64,000 nucleotides of DNA from Pseudomonas lalucatii (GTDB taxonomy: Bacteria; Pseudomonadota; Gammaproteobacteria; Pseudomonadales; Pseudomonadaceae), in contig NZ_JADPMV010000001.1 of NCBI RefSeq assembly GCF_018398425.1, positions 124,001-188,000 on the forward strand, given 5' to 3'. This document shows positions 54,595 through 64,000 of the stretch, one piece after another. Below the pieces are notes generated by a model. That model made no database searches, was not told the DNA's origin, and was given only the letters and a program-made list of their open reading frames with translations. Numbering within the stretch: the stretch's first letter is position 1; every line of letters begins with the position of its first letter. The translations under genes were made by a program, and so were the position numbers.

Positions 54595-56124
54595 TTACCT
54601 GACCGAGGCGAATTGGCTGAGGCTGCTGCTGAACCACTGCTGCACGCCCTGCATGCTGGCCGCCGAGGTGTCGAGCACCGGCTGCGGGTAGATGCCGAGC
54701 AGCACCAGCAGCACGGCCAGGCCCAGGACCATGCCCAGCTCGCGGGGCTTGAGCCCGAGCAGGGCACCCTCCGCCTTGGCCGGGCCGAAGAAGGCGCGGT
54801 GGATCATGATCAGCGAATAGACCGAGCCGAATACCAGGCCGCTGGCGGCCAGCACGGTGACCCAGGGCGCGCTGGGGAAGGTGCCGACGAGGATGAGGAA
54901 CTCGCCGATGAAGTTGCCGGTGCCCGGCAGGCCCAGCGCCGCGACGGCGAAGAACAGGCAGAGCGCCGGCAGCCAGGGCATGCGCGCCCAGATGCCGCCC
55001 ATCTCGCGCATGTCGCGGGTGTGCAGGCGCTCGTAGAGCTGGCCGCAGAGGATGAACAGCGCGGCGGCCGACAGGCCGTGGGCGAGCATCTGCACCACCG
55101 CGCCCTGCAGGGCGATCTGGCTGCCGGAGTAGATGGCGATCAGCACGAAGCCCATGTGCGACACGCTGGAGTAGGCCACCAGGCGCTTGATGTCGGTCTG
55201 GGCGAAGGACAGCAGGGCGCCGTAGACGATGGCGAACACGCCCAGGGCCATGGCCACCGGGGCGAACTCCACCGAGGCGTTGGGGAACAGCGGCAGGGCG
55301 AAGCGGATCATGCCGTAGGCGGCGGTCTTCAGCAGGATGCCGGCGAGGTCCACGGAGCCGGCGGTCGGCGCCTGGGCGTGGGCGTCCGGCAGCCAGGAGT
55401 GGAAGGGCACCACCGGGAACTTCACCGCGAAGGCGACGAAGAAGCCGAGCATCAGCAGGTATTCGGTGCCCGGCGCCAGCTGGGTCTTCAGCAGGTCGGC
55501 ATAGTTGAAGGTCAGCACGCCGGTGCCGTTGTAGTGGACGAACACCAGGGCGAGGATCGCCACCAGCATGATCAGGCCGCTGGCCTGGGTGTAGATGAAG
55601 AACTTGGTGGCGGCGGTGATGCGGGTCTTGCCGGCGCTGCCGCTGTGGCCCCAGAGCGCGATGAGGAAGTACATCGGCACCAGCATCATTTCCCAGAAGA
55701 AGAAGAACAGGAACAGGTCGATGGCCAGGAACACCCCGACCACGCCGCCGAGGATCCACATCAGGTTGAGGTGGAAGAAGCCGACGCGGTTCTGGATCTC
55801 GTGCCAGGAGCAGAGCACCGAGAGCACCCCGAGCAGTCCGGTGAGGCTGATCATCAGCACCGACAGGCCGTCCAGGGCCAGGTGCAGGCTGATGCCCAGG
55901 CGTTCGATCCACGGCAGCTGGAACTCGTAGGCCCAGACCGGATCGGCACCCGGCGCCGGGGCCAGGCTGAAGTCGGCGCTGGACCACAGCCACAGGCCCA
56001 GGCCGAACAGCAGGCTCATGGTCAGCAGGGCGACCCAGCGCGGCAGCGTGGTGCCGAAGCGCTCGCCCAGCCAGCACAGCAGGCCGCCGATAAAGGGGAT
56101 CAGGACTAGCCAGGGCAGGATCAT
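54595..56124 (-). CDS. nuoM: NADH-quinone oxidoreductase subunit M
   Basis: Antiporter-like membrane subunit of complex I, 509 residues (E. coli 509). Conserved charged helix residues appear in [17 protein letters not shown] near residue 144 (Glu) and [20 protein letters not shown] near residue 235 (Lys/His), the proton path. It pumps protons with NuoL and NuoN as electrons pass from NADH to quinone. The ATG follows AAGGAA; nuoL ends 39 bases before it and nuoN begins 22 bases after. Confidence 0.95.
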   Translation of the reverse strand: MILPWLVLIPFIGGLLCWLGERFGTTLPRWVALLTMSLLFGLGLWLWSSADFSLAPAPGADPVWAYEFQLPWIERLGISLHLALDGLSVLMISLTGLLGVLSVLCSWHEIQNRVGFFHLNLMWILGGVVGVFLAIDLFLFFFFWEMMLVPMYFLIALWGHSGSAGKTRITAATKFFIYTQASGLIMLVAILALVFVHYNGTGVLTFNYADLLKTQLAPGTEYLLMLGFFVAFAVKFPVVPFHSWLPDAHAQAPTAGSVDLAGILLKTAAYGMIRFALPLFPNASVEFAPVAMALGVFAIVYGALLSFAQTDIKRLVAYSSVSHMGFVLIAIYSGSQIALQGAVVQMLAHGLSAAALFILCGQLYERLHTRDMREMGGIWARMPWLPALCLFFAVAALGLPGTGNFIGEFLILVGTFPSAPWVTVLAASGLVFGSVYSLIMIHRAFFGPAKAEGALLGLKPRELGMVLGLAVLLVLLGIYPQPVLDTSAASMQGVQQWFSSSLSQFASVR

Positions 56125-56163
56125 GATGGGCGGGGTTCCTTGCGCAATGGAATCATGGTCGGC

Positions 56164-58011
56164 TCAGGCCATCAGCACGACGGCCAGCACCAGCACGGCG
56201 CCGCCGACGATGGACGCCGCGTACCAGCGCAGCTGCCCGGTTTCGCTGCGGCTGAGGATGCCGTGGCCGCCGCGGGCCAGGCGCGGGATCAGGCCGATGC
56301 TCGAATCGATCGGGTCGCGGCCCAGCAGCCGGCAGGCCAGCAGGTAGGGGCGCACGAACAGCTTGTCGTAGAGCCAGTCGAAGCCCCAGGCGGCGAACCA
56401 CCAGGCGCCGAGCAGACGCCCCGGCGCGCTGCCGGCCAGGGCGCCGACCAGGCGGCGCTGGCCGAGGAACAGCAGGGCGGCGAGGCCGATGCCGGCCAGG
56501 GCGATCAGCGCGGAAGCCAGCTCCAGGCTGTGCTTGGCCTCGCCGCCGGCGTGGCCGACGCTCTGCGGCAGGACCCCGGCCAGGGGCGGGCTGATCAGCG
56601 CGCCGACGAAGGTCGAGAGGACGATCAGCACCGACAGCGGCAGCCAGTGGGCCACGCCATGGCCGGCATGGGCCTCGGCCTTGGCCTCGCCGTGGAAGGC
56701 GATGAAGATCAGGCGGAAGGTGTAGAGCGAGGTCAGGAAGGCCCCGGCCAGGCCGGCGTAGAGCAGGCCGCCATGGCCGCTGGCGAAGGCCTCCCAGAGG
56801 ATCTCGTCCTTGGAGTAGAAACCCGCGGTGAGCAGCGGCAGCGCGGCCAGGGCCGAGCCGCCGACGATGAAGCTGGCGTAGGCCAGCGGCAGCTTCTTCC
56901 ACAGGCCGCCCATGCGGAAGATGTTCTGCTCGTGGTGGCAGGCGTTGATCACGCTGCCTGCGGCGAGGAACAGCAGGGCCTTGAAGAAGGCGTGGGTCAT
57001 CAGGTGGAAGATCGCCGCACTCCAGGCGCCGACCCCCAGGGCGAGGAACATGTAGCCGATCTGGCTCATGGTCGAGTAGGCGAGGATGCGCTTGATGTCG
57101 GTCTGCACCAGGGCGGCGAAGCCGGCCAGCACCAGGGTCGCGGCGCCGACCAGGCCGACCAGCTCAAGAATCTCCGGGGTCAGCAGGAACAGGCCGTGGG
57201 TGCGGGCGATCAGGTAGACCCCGGCGGTGACCATGGTGGCGGCGTGGATCAGCGCCGAGACCGGGGTCGGGCCGGCCATGGCGTCGGCCAGCCAGGTCTG
57301 CAGCGGCAGTTGCGCCGACTTGCCGACGGCGCCGCCGAGCAGCATCAGGGTGGCGAGCCACAGCCAGGTGTCGCCGGCGACGTACTTCTGCGGCGCCAGC
57401 AGCAGCAGCTCCTGGATGTTCAGGGTGCCGAGCCGGGAGAACAGGATGAACAGGCCGATGGCCATGAACACGTCGCCGACCCGGGTGACGATGAAGGCCT
57501 TGAGCGCCGCGTTGCCGTTGGCGCTGTGCTTGAAGTAGAAGCCGATCAGCAGGTAGGAGCACAGGCCCACGCCTTCCCAGCCGAAGTACAGGAACAGCAG
57601 GTTATCGCCGAGCACCAGGAACAGCATGCTGGCGATGAACAGGTTGGTGTAGGCGAAGAAGCGCGAATAGCCTTTCTCGCCGCGCATGTACCAGCTGGCG
57701 AACAGGTGGATGAGAAAGCCGACGCCGGTGACCACGCCGAGCATGGTCAGCGACAGGCCGTCCAGGTACAGGGTGAAGCTGGGGGCGAAGCCGTCCACCG
57801 CCATCCATTGCCACAGCAGCTGGGTGTAGACGCCACCGGGTGGCGGCGCGACGTTGAACTGCCAGATGATCCAGGCGGCGGTGAGCGCCGACAGGCCGAC
57901 CGAGCCGACGCCGATCAGCGCCGCGGTGTCTTCCGAGCAGCGCCCGCGGCTGAAGGCCAGCGCCAGCCAGCCGAGCAGGGGGAACAGACAGGTCAGAAAT
58001 AGTAGGTTCAT
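56164..58011 (-). CDS. nuoL: NADH-quinone oxidoreductase subunit L
   Basis: Largest antiporter-like membrane subunit of complex I, 615 residues (E. coli 613). Sixteen or so helices, with [19 protein letters not shown] near residue 135 and [21 protein letters not shown] near 230 carrying the proton-path Glu and Lys, and the long lateral helix at the C-terminus. Its ATG overlaps the nuoK stop by four bases. The frame upstream to 58326 is an extension in the nuoK region, not coding for NuoL. Confidence 0.95.
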   Translation of the reverse strand: MNLLFLTCLFPLLGWLALAFSRGRCSEDTAALIGVGSVGLSALTAAWIIWQFNVAPPPGGVYTQLLWQWMAVDGFAPSFTLYLDGLSLTMLGVVTGVGFLIHLFASWYMRGEKGYSRFFAYTNLFIASMLFLVLGDNLLFLYFGWEGVGLCSYLLIGFYFKHSANGNAALKAFIVTRVGDVFMAIGLFILFSRLGTLNIQELLLLAPQKYVAGDTWLWLATLMLLGGAVGKSAQLPLQTWLADAMAGPTPVSALIHAATMVTAGVYLIARTHGLFLLTPEILELVGLVGAATLVLAGFAALVQTDIKRILAYSTMSQIGYMFLALGVGAWSAAIFHLMTHAFFKALLFLAAGSVINACHHEQNIFRMGGLWKKLPLAYASFIVGGSALAALPLLTAGFYSKDEILWEAFASGHGGLLYAGLAGAFLTSLYTFRLIFIAFHGEAKAEAHAGHGVAHWLPLSVLIVLSTFVGALISPPLAGVLPQSVGHAGGEAKHSLELASALIALAGIGLAALLFLGQRRLVGALAGSAPGRLLGAWWFAAWGFDWLYDKLFVRPYLLACRLLGRDPIDSSIGLIPRLARGGHGILSRSETGQLRWYAASIVGGAVLVLAVVLMA

Positions 58012-58316
58012 CCGCGCATCTCGCTGGCAGCGTCGATATCCAGGGTGTTGAAGCGGCGGTACAGCTGCAGCAGGATCGCCAGGCCGATGCTGGCCTCGGC
58101 GGCCGCCAGGCTGATCACCAGGATGAACATCACCTGGCCGTCGGCCTGGCCCCAGCGGGCGCCGGCGACCACGAAGGCCAGGGCCGCGGCGTTCATCATC
58201 ACCTCCAGGCTCATCAGCACGAAGAGGATGTTGCGGCGCACCATCAGGCCCACCAGGCCCAGGCTGAACAGCACCCCGGCCAGGGCCAGGCCATGTTCCA
58301 TCGGGATCCCGTTCAT
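58008..58316 (-). CDS. nuoK: NADH-quinone oxidoreductase subunit K
   Basis: Small three-helix membrane subunit of complex I, 102 residues (E. coli 100). The glutamates needed for proton transfer are in [15 protein letters not shown] (near residue 36) and [17 protein letters not shown] (near 72). Start overlaps the end of nuoJ by four bases and its own end overlaps nuoL, so the three are translationally coupled. Confidence 0.95.
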   Translation of the reverse strand: MNGIPMEHGLALAGVLFSLGLVGLMVRRNILFVLMSLEVMMNAAALAFVVAGARWGQADGQVMFILVISLAAAEASIGLAILLQLYRRFNTLDIDAASEMRG

Positions 58317-58822
58317 GGCGTGGCATCCTTGGCGTCGTGGCGACCGAGGTGATAGGCGGCGACGAGGGCGGCCAGCAGCAGCATGGAGGCCAGCTCGACG
58401 GCCAGCAGGTAGGGGCCGAACAGGCTGATGCCGACGGTCTTGGCGTCCACCGTGGTATGGCCGATGAGGGCGCCGCTCGGCGTGCCGAGCAGGACGTAGA
58501 GCAGCTGGCCGAGCAGCAGCGCGCAGAGGATCGCCGGACCCAGCCAGATGCCTGGCGTGAGCCAGCGCCTTTCCTGCTCGACGGCGGCGGAACCGAGGTT
58601 GAGCATCATCACCACGAAGACGAACAGCACCATGATGGCGCCGGCGTAGACGATGATCTCCAGGGCTCCGGCGAAGGGCGCGCCGAGGCTGAAGAACACC
58701 ATGGCGACCGCCAGCAGGGAGATGATCAGGTACAGCAGGGCATGCACCGGATTGCTGCCGGTGACCACCCGCAGGGTGGACATCACGGCGACGCCGGCGG
58801 CGAAATAGAATGCCAGTTCCAT
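58313..58822 (-). CDS. nuoJ: NADH-quinone oxidoreductase subunit J
   Basis: Five-helix membrane subunit of complex I, 169 residues. The conserved [17 protein letters not shown] near residue 59 lies in helix 3, which rotates during catalysis. GAGGGAGG precedes the ATG; nuoI ends ten bases upstream and nuoK overlaps its stop. Confidence 0.94.
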   Translation of the reverse strand: MELAFYFAAGVAVMSTLRVVTGSNPVHALLYLIISLLAVAMVFFSLGAPFAGALEIIVYAGAIMVLFVFVVMMLNLGSAAVEQERRWLTPGIWLGPAILCALLLGQLLYVLLGTPSGALIGHTTVDAKTVGISLFGPYLLAVELASMLLLAALVAAYHLGRHDAKDATP

Positions 58823-58832
58823 CGTTCCTCCC

Positions 58833-59381
58833 TCAGGGCAGCAGGCTCTTCACGTCGACCGGCTCGGCCTCGTTCTGCGCGGCGCCCTTCGGCTTGCCGG
58901 CGATGGCCATGCCGGCGACGCGGTAGAAGTTGTAGTCGGGGTACTTGCCGGGACCGGAGATCAGCAGGTCTTCCTTCTCGTACACCAGGTCCTGGCGCTT
59001 GAACTCGCCCATCTCGAAGTCCGGGGTGAGCTGGATCGCCGTGGTCGGACAGGCCTCCTCGCACATGCCGCAGAAGATGCAGCGCGAGAAGTTGATGCGG
59101 AAGAACTCCGGGTACCAGCGACCGTCCTCGGCCTCGGCCTTCTGCAGCGAGATGCAGCCGACCGGGCAGGCCACCGCGCAGAGGTTGCAGGCCACGCAGC
59201 GCTCCTCGCCGTCCGGGTCGCGGGTCAGGACGATGCGTCCGCGGTAACGCGGCGGCAGGTACACCGCTTCTTCCGGGTACTGCAGGGTGTCGCGCTTGCG
59301 AAAGCCGTGGGCGAAGATCATCGCCAGGCTGCGCAGCTGGGTGAAGGTGCCGTGGAGGATGTGACGGATGTAGGTGAACAT
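58833..59381 (-). CDS. nuoI: NADH-quinone oxidoreductase subunit I
   Basis: Peripheral 182-residue subunit carrying clusters N6a and N6b. Two [4Fe-4S] motifs are visible: [12 protein letters not shown] near residue 62 and [12 protein letters not shown] near 101. It passes electrons from the NuoG/NuoB arm towards quinone. AAGGAG before the ATG. Ten bases upstream of nuoJ and eleven after nuoH. Confidence 0.96.
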   Translation of the reverse strand: MFTYIRHILHGTFTQLRSLAMIFAHGFRKRDTLQYPEEAVYLPPRYRGRIVLTRDPDGEERCVACNLCAVACPVGCISLQKAEAEDGRWYPEFFRINFSRCIFCGMCEEACPTTAIQLTPDFEMGEFKRQDLVYEKEDLLISGPGKYPDYNFYRVAGMAIAGKPKGAAQNEAEPVDVKSLLP

Positions 59382-59392
59382 GGTGGTTCTCC

Positions 59393-60385
59393 TTACTGGG
59401 CCGCGGCCAGCACCAGGGCGCCGGTCACCAGCAGGTTGAGCAGGGTCAGCGGCAGGCAGAACTTCCAGCTGAACGCCATGACCTGGTCATAGCGCGGCCG
59501 CGGGATCGAGGCGCGCAGGAGGATGAAGAGCATGATGAAGAAGGCGGTCTTGGCGGCGAACCAGAAGAACGGGATCTGCGGCAGCAGACCGAAAGGACCA
59601 TGCCAGCCGCCGAAGAACAGGGTCACCAGCAGCGCGGAGATGGTGACGATGCCGATGTACTCGCCGACGAAGAACATGCCCCATTTCATCCCGGCGTATT
59701 CGATATGGTAGCCGTCGGCCAGTTCCTGCTCGGCTTCCGGCTGGTCGAAGGGGTGGCGGTGGGTGACCGCGACGCCGGCGATGAAGAAGGTACAGAAACC
59801 GAAGAACTGCGGGATGATGAACCACAGGTGCCGGGCCTGGTAGTCGACGATGTCGCGCAGGTTGAACGAGCCGGCCTGGGCCACCACGCCCATCAGCGCC
59901 AGGGCCAGGAACACCTCGTAGGACACCGTCTGCGCCGAGGCGCGTAGGGCGCCGAGCAGGGCGTACTTGTTGCTGCTCGACCAGCCGGCGAACAGCACCG
60001 CATAGACCGACAGGCCGGCCATGGCGAAGAAGAACAGGATGCCGATGTTCAGGTCCGCCACGCCCCAGGTCGGGGTGATGGGGATGATGGCGAAGGCGAT
60101 GAGCATGGCGCTCATGGCGATCAGCGGGGCCAGGGTGAAGATCACCCGGTCGGCGAAGGGCGGGGTCCAGTCCTCCTTGAAGAACATCTTGAGCATGTCG
60201 GCGGCGATCTGGAACAGGCCGAACGGCCCGACCCGGTTGGGCCCGTAGCGGTCCTGCCACCAGCCCAGCAGGCGGCGCTCGACGAAACTGAGCAGGGCGC
60301 CGCAGACCACCACCACCAGCAGGATGACCACGGCCCTGGCCACCGCCGCCAGGATGTCGACCAGCTCGGGCGTCAGCCAGCTCAT
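59393..60385 (-). CDS. nuoH: NADH-quinone oxidoreductase subunit H
   Basis: Membrane subunit of complex I at the quinone pocket, 330 residues (E. coli 325), about eight helices. Quinone-site loops are seen in [20 protein letters not shown] near residue 40 and [19 protein letters not shown] near 209. Its ATG overlaps the nuoG stop by four bases. Confidence 0.95.
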   Translation of the reverse strand: MSWLTPELVDILAAVARAVVILLVVVVCGALLSFVERRLLGWWQDRYGPNRVGPFGLFQIAADMLKMFFKEDWTPPFADRVIFTLAPLIAMSAMLIAFAIIPITPTWGVADLNIGILFFFAMAGLSVYAVLFAGWSSSNKYALLGALRASAQTVSYEVFLALALMGVVAQAGSFNLRDIVDYQARHLWFIIPQFFGFCTFFIAGVAVTHRHPFDQPEAEQELADGYHIEYAGMKWGMFFVGEYIGIVTISALLVTLFFGGWHGPFGLLPQIPFFWFAAKTAFFIMLFILLRASIPRPRYDQVMAFSWKFCLPLTLLNLLVTGALVLAAAQ

Positions 60386-63111
60386 TGCGCGGCCTCCCGT
60401 ATCGCCGTCACCACGGCGCCCGCGAGCGCCGGCGGAATGCCGGGCAGGCCCACGGGCAGTCCGGCCAGGCCCAGGGCCAGGTCCTCGCGCACCTGCAGCG
60501 GCAGGCGCAGCTCCTGGTCATTGAGCGTCAGGCTGAGCAGGGCGCCGTCGTCGACCCCCAGGCGAGCCGCCTCCGCCCGGGCCAGGGCGACATAAGGCTG
60601 TGGCGCGCGGGCCTGGATCGGCGCGGCACGGGCCGAGGTCTCCTCGCTGCCGAACAGGTGGTGCAGGGGCACCGCCTGCAGGCTGCCCGGGGGCGGACTG
60701 AAGGCGGCGCACGGGGCGAACCAGGGCAGGGCAACGCCGGCGGCTTCGAACAGGCGCACGCCGGGGTCGCCGGCGCGCAGGTGGCCGCCGACCTCGTCCT
60801 GGAACTTGTTCCAGGCCTGGGGCGAGTTCCAGCCCGGCGACCAGGCGAAGGGAATCTGCTGGCGGGGTTCGGCGGAGCCGGAATAGCCCTCCATGGAGAA
60901 GGCGAAGGCGGAGTCCTGGTCCTGAGGCTGGCGCGGTTCGTGCACGCTGATATTGGCGCGCATGGCCGTGCGGCCGCTGTAGCGGTGGGGCTCGCGGGAC
61001 AGCTTGAGGCCCCTGATGCGGAAGGTGGCGGACGGCGCGGCGGTGCGGATGCCGGCCAGTGCCGGCACGGCCGCGGCGCAGGCTTCGGTGACCTGATCCA
61101 ACTGGGTCCAGTCGACGCTCCCGCCCTGCAGGGTGGCGTGCAGCGCATGCAGCCAGCGCCAGCCTTCGCGCACCAGATTGTCGCCGTCGTGGTAGGCGGG
61201 ATCGAAGACCTGGAAGAAACGCTGGGCGCGTCCCTCCTGGCTGACCAGGGTGCCGTCGCCCTCGGCGAAGGTGGCGACCGGCAGCAGCAGATGGGCCTTG
61301 GCGGCGGTCGGCGTGTATTGATGATCGGCGACTAGCACCACCTTGGCGGCGGCCAGGGCGGCATCGACCCGGGTGGCTTCGGCACGGCGATACAGGTCGT
61401 TCTCCAGCACCACCAGGGCGTCTGCCTCGCCGGCGCTCAGGGCCTGCAGCGCGGCGTCCAGCGATTGGCTGCACAGGGCCTCGCCCTGCAGCAGCGCCAG
61501 GCCCATGCTGTTGGCTTCCGGCAGCACCAGGCTGAGCGAGCCGTGCTTCGCGCGGTTCTTCAGCGCGCCGGCGATATTGGCTGCCGCCTCGATCAGCGCC
61601 CGGCTGCCCAGGGAGACGCCGGCGACGATCAGCGGCCGTTCGGCCGCCAGCAGCGCCTCGGCGATGCGCCGGGCCAGCTCGGCGGCCTCGGCTTCCAGGC
61701 CGCTCACGGCCGGCGCGCTCGGGTCGATGGCGTGGGCCACGGCAAAGCCGAGGCGGGCGAGGTCGCCGGGCGCGGCGTGGGCGCACTCGCGGGCGACGTC
61801 GTCCAGGCGGGTGGCGCAGACGCTGGCGATGAACAGCGGGCTCAGCGCCTGCTGGGCGACGTTCTGCACCGCGGCCATGTGCCAGTCCTGGATCTTCAGG
61901 GCGGCGGCCATCTGGTTGGCCTTGCCCTTGACCGCCTGGCGCAGCGCCAGGGCCAGGCGTGCCGAGGTCTGGGTCAGGTCTTCGCCGAGGACGAACACCG
62001 CGTCGTGGGCCTCCACCTCGCGCAGGCTCGGCACCGGCAGCGGGCCGTTCTGCAGCAGGTCACGGATCAGCTGCAGCAGCTGCAGTTCGCTTTCGGCCAT
62101 ACCGGCATAGAAGTGCTCGGCGCCGACCAGTTCGCGCAGGGCAAAGTTGCTCTCCAGGCTGGCGCGGGGCGAGCCTATGCCGATCACCCGGCGCCTCTTC
62201 AGCAGGGCGGCGGCCTGGTCGAGGGCCGAGTCCAGACCCATCTTCATCTGGCTCAGCACCATCAGCGGCTGGCGCGGGCGGTCCGGGCGGTTGACGTAGC
62301 CATAGCCGAAGCGGCCGCGGTCGCAGAGGAAGTACTGGTTCACCGAGCCGTTGAAGCGGTTCTCGATGCGGCGGATCTCGCCGTAGCGCTCGCCGGGACT
62401 GATGTTGCAGCCGGCGGCGCAGCCGTGGCAGATGCTCGGGGCGAACTGCATGTCCCACTTGCGGTTGTAGCGTTCGGAGTGGGTCTTGTCGGTGAACACC
62501 CCGGTCGGGCAGACCTCGACCAGGTTGCCGGCGAACTCGCTTTCCAGGGTGCCGTCCTCGACCCGGCCGAAATAGACGTTGTCGTGGGCGCCATAGACGC
62601 CGAGGTCGGTGCCGCCGGCATAGTCCTTGTAGTAGCGCACGCAGCGGTAGCAGGCGATGCAGCGGTTCATTTCGTGGCCGATGAAGGGCCCCAGCTCCTG
62701 GTTCTGGTGGGTGCGCTTGGTGAAGCGATAACGGCGGGCGTTGTGCCCGGTCATGACCGTCATGTCCTGCAGGTGGCAGTGGCCGCCTTCCTCGCATACC
62801 GGACAGTCGTGGGGGTGGTTGGTCATCAGCCACTCGACGACGCTGGCGCGGAACTGCCTGGCCTCCTCGTCGTCGATGGAGATCCAGCTGTTGTCGCTGG
62901 CCGGGGTCATGCAGGACATCACCAGGCGACCGCGGCTGTCGTTCTCGTCGCTGTACTGCTTCACCGCGCACTGGCGGCAGGCGCCGACGCTGCCCAGGGC
63001 GGGGTGCCAGCAGAAGTAGGGAATGTCGAGCCCCAGGGACAGGCAGGCCTGCAGCAGGTTGTCTGCGCCATCGACTTCCAGATCTTTGCCGTCTACGTGG
63101 ATAGTGGCCAT
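60382..63111 (-). CDS. nuoG: NADH-quinone oxidoreductase subunit G
   Basis: Large peripheral Fe-S subunit, 909 residues (E. coli 908). N-terminal ferredoxin-like region with CxxC motifs ([10 protein letters not shown] near residue 46), [18 protein letters not shown] near residue 91, [13 protein letters not shown] near 145, and CHGCAAGCN near 228 (the extra N7-type cluster cysteines), followed by a molybdopterin-oxidoreductase-like domain. It carries electrons from NuoE/F to NuoI. ATG at 63111 ([10 protein letters not shown]) is preferred over the upstream ATG at 63129. Stop overlaps nuoH. Confidence 0.95.
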   Translation of the reverse strand: MATIHVDGKDLEVDGADNLLQACLSLGLDIPYFCWHPALGSVGACRQCAVKQYSDENDSRGRLVMSCMTPASDNSWISIDDEEARQFRASVVEWLMTNHPHDCPVCEEGGHCHLQDMTVMTGHNARRYRFTKRTHQNQELGPFIGHEMNRCIACYRCVRYYKDYAGGTDLGVYGAHDNVYFGRVEDGTLESEFAGNLVEVCPTGVFTDKTHSERYNRKWDMQFAPSICHGCAAGCNISPGERYGEIRRIENRFNGSVNQYFLCDRGRFGYGYVNRPDRPRQPLMVLSQMKMGLDSALDQAAALLKRRRVIGIGSPRASLESNFALRELVGAEHFYAGMAESELQLLQLIRDLLQNGPLPVPSLREVEAHDAVFVLGEDLTQTSARLALALRQAVKGKANQMAAALKIQDWHMAAVQNVAQQALSPLFIASVCATRLDDVARECAHAAPGDLARLGFAVAHAIDPSAPAVSGLEAEAAELARRIAEALLAAERPLIVAGVSLGSRALIEAAANIAGALKNRAKHGSLSLVLPEANSMGLALLQGEALCSQSLDAALQALSAGEADALVVLENDLYRRAEATRVDAALAAAKVVLVADHQYTPTAAKAHLLLPVATFAEGDGTLVSQEGRAQRFFQVFDPAYHDGDNLVREGWRWLHALHATLQGGSVDWTQLDQVTEACAAAVPALAGIRTAAPSATFRIRGLKLSREPHRYSGRTAMRANISVHEPRQPQDQDSAFAFSMEGYSGSAEPRQQIPFAWSPGWNSPQAWNKFQDEVGGHLRAGDPGVRLFEAAGVALPWFAPCAAFSPPPGSLQAVPLHHLFGSEETSARAAPIQARAPQPYVALARAEAARLGVDDGALLSLTLNDQELRLPLQVREDLALGLAGLPVGLPGIPPALAGAVVTAIREAAQ

Positions 63112-63205
63112 GGTCTCGTGTCTTCTCACCCGCCGCAGCGGGCTTGGCTAAGGGCGTCACGGTTTGTCGCGGGGCCGGGTGAATGGCCGGCGCGACGCAA
63201 AAACT

Positions 63206-64000
63206 TCATGCCGGGGCCAGCTGCGCGCTGCCCGCCGGCGTGTTCTGGCCGGCAATGCCGGCCTCGAACTCCCCGCGGAAATACTTCAATGCACTGGCCA
63301 GGGGCTCGACGGCCCCCGGTGCGTGGGCGCAGAAGGTCTTGCCGGGGCCGAGGAAGTTGCACAGCTGCTCCAGGGTCTCCAGGTCGCCCGGTTGGCCTTC
63401 GCCGCGCTCCAGGGCGCGCAGTAGCTTGACGCTCCAGGGCAGGCCATCGCGGCACGGGGTGCACCAGCCGCAGGACTCGCGGGAGAAGAATTCCTCCAGG
63501 TTGCGCAGCAAGGCCACCATGCCGACGCCGTCGTCCACCGCCAGGGCCAGGCCGGTGCCCATGCGGGTACCGACCTTGCCGATGCCGCCGGCGTACATCT
63601 GCGCCTCGAGGTGTTCCGGGAGCAGGAAGCCGGTGCCGGCACCGCCGGGCTGCCAGCATTTGAGGCGATAGCCGTCGCGCATGCCGCCGGCGTAGTCCTC
63701 GAACAGTTCGCGGGCGCTGATGCCGAAGGGCAGCTCCCAGACGCCGGGGGTCTTCACCTTGCCGGAAAAGCCCATCAGCTTGCTGCCGTGATCCTCGCTA
63801 CCGGGCCGGGCCAGGCTCTTGTACCAGTCCACGCCGTTGCCGATGATCGCCGGCACGTTGCACAGGGTCTCGACGTTGTTCACGCAGGTGGGCTTGCCCC
63901 AGACGCCGACGGCGGCCGGGAAGGGCGGCTTGGCGCGTGGGTTGGCGCGGCGTCCCTCGAGGGAGTTGATCAGCGCGGTTTCCTCGCCGCAGATGTAGCG
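63206..64000 (-). CDS. nuoF: NADH-quinone oxidoreductase subunit F (5' end beyond window)
   Basis: C-terminal 264 residues of the FMN- and NADH-binding subunit; the start lies past 64000. Readable motifs are [18 protein letters not shown] at the window edge (FMN site), [11 protein letters not shown], and the N3 cluster ligands [12 protein letters not shown] with a distal cysteine in PGKTFCAH. The frame stays open to the window end, so there is no internal frameshift. The nuoG start is 95 bases downstream of its stop. Remaining genes nuoE, CD, B and A would follow beyond the window. Confidence 0.94.
   Translation of the reverse strand, partial: RYICGEETALINSLEGRRANPRAKPPFPAAVGVWGKPTCVNNVETLCNVPAIIGNGVDWYKSLARPGSEDHGSKLMGFSGKVKTPGVWELPFGISARELFEDYAGGMRDGYRLKCWQPGGAGTGFLLPEHLEAQMYAGGIGKVGTRMGTGLALAVDDGVGMVALLRNLEEFFSRESCGWCTPCRDGLPWSVKLLRALERGEGQPGDLETLEQLCNFLGPGKTFCAHAPGAVEPLASALKYFRGEFEAGIAGQNTPAGSAQLAPA

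Noticed and set aside
54382..58002. Long plus-strand frames opposite nuoM, nuoL and nuoK
   Set aside because: Antisense to unmistakable complex I genes and made of repetitive Gln/Asp/His/Gly stretches.

Overview
The window is high-GC chromosomal DNA from a Pseudomonas, outside P. aeruginosa itself but close to that lineage in gene content. LdcA, FimL, the CysI-DUF934 pair, Cti and the nuo genes all read as Pseudomonas orthologues. Most of the window is ordinary core genome. I see no phage, insertion sequence, CRISPR array, rRNA or tRNA.

Layout. 1-650: no recognised gene. 650-2276: a tandem-UspA stress protein converging on a Gfa-type formaldehyde-detoxification protein. 2637-10096: a basic-amino-acid module made of a four-gene ABC importer, an Lrp/AsnC regulator, a lysine-6-dehydrogenase-like enzyme, and a large lysine/arginine/ornithine decarboxylase. 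10265-15139: enoyl-CoA hydratase, fimL (type IV pilus/cAMP regulation), nudC, a TauE/SafE permease and a small membrane protein. 15204-20606: an acyl-CoA-related operon (phosphotransferase plus SDR), SCP2 and histidine-phosphatase genes, SohB protease and an AcuI/YhdH reductase. 20650-25496: a probable thioesterase remnant, cysI with its DUF934 partner, a 37-residue membrane protein, a periplasmic binding protein, DUF2970 and OsmC. 25686-32266: a DUF1631-GGDEF-EAL protein, an RlmN/Cfr-type radical SAM protein, DUF1883, a PAS-GGDEF cyclase and RidA. 32478-42787: metH, cti, a UspA protein, DUF1223, nfuA, and a REC-CheC-like plus diguanylate cyclase pair. 42865-49204: smaller accessory genes, including a frameshifted GlxA/AraC regulator and a patatin/hydrolase pair. 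49288-53023: a dCache chemoreceptor diverging from a Na+/H+-antiporter-family transporter. 53094-64000: nuoN to nuoF on the minus strand, with nuoF cut by the window end.

How the genes work together. The importer, Lrp regulator, dehydrogenase and decarboxylase suggest uptake of lysine or a related basic amino acid followed by two alternative fates: oxidation or decarboxylation to cadaverine. Three c-di-GMP proteins lie in one 17-kb stretch. The nuo genes form a tightly packed operon for respiratory complex I.

I found no convincing wholly new system. The best leads are the lysine module, an orphan palindromic operator before the phosphotransferase-SDR operon, an unusually long perfect hairpin at 46395-46447, the frameshifted GlxA regulator, and the absence of a gene between metH and cti, where P. 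aeruginosa (from memory) carries the tse1-tsi1 type VI effector pair.
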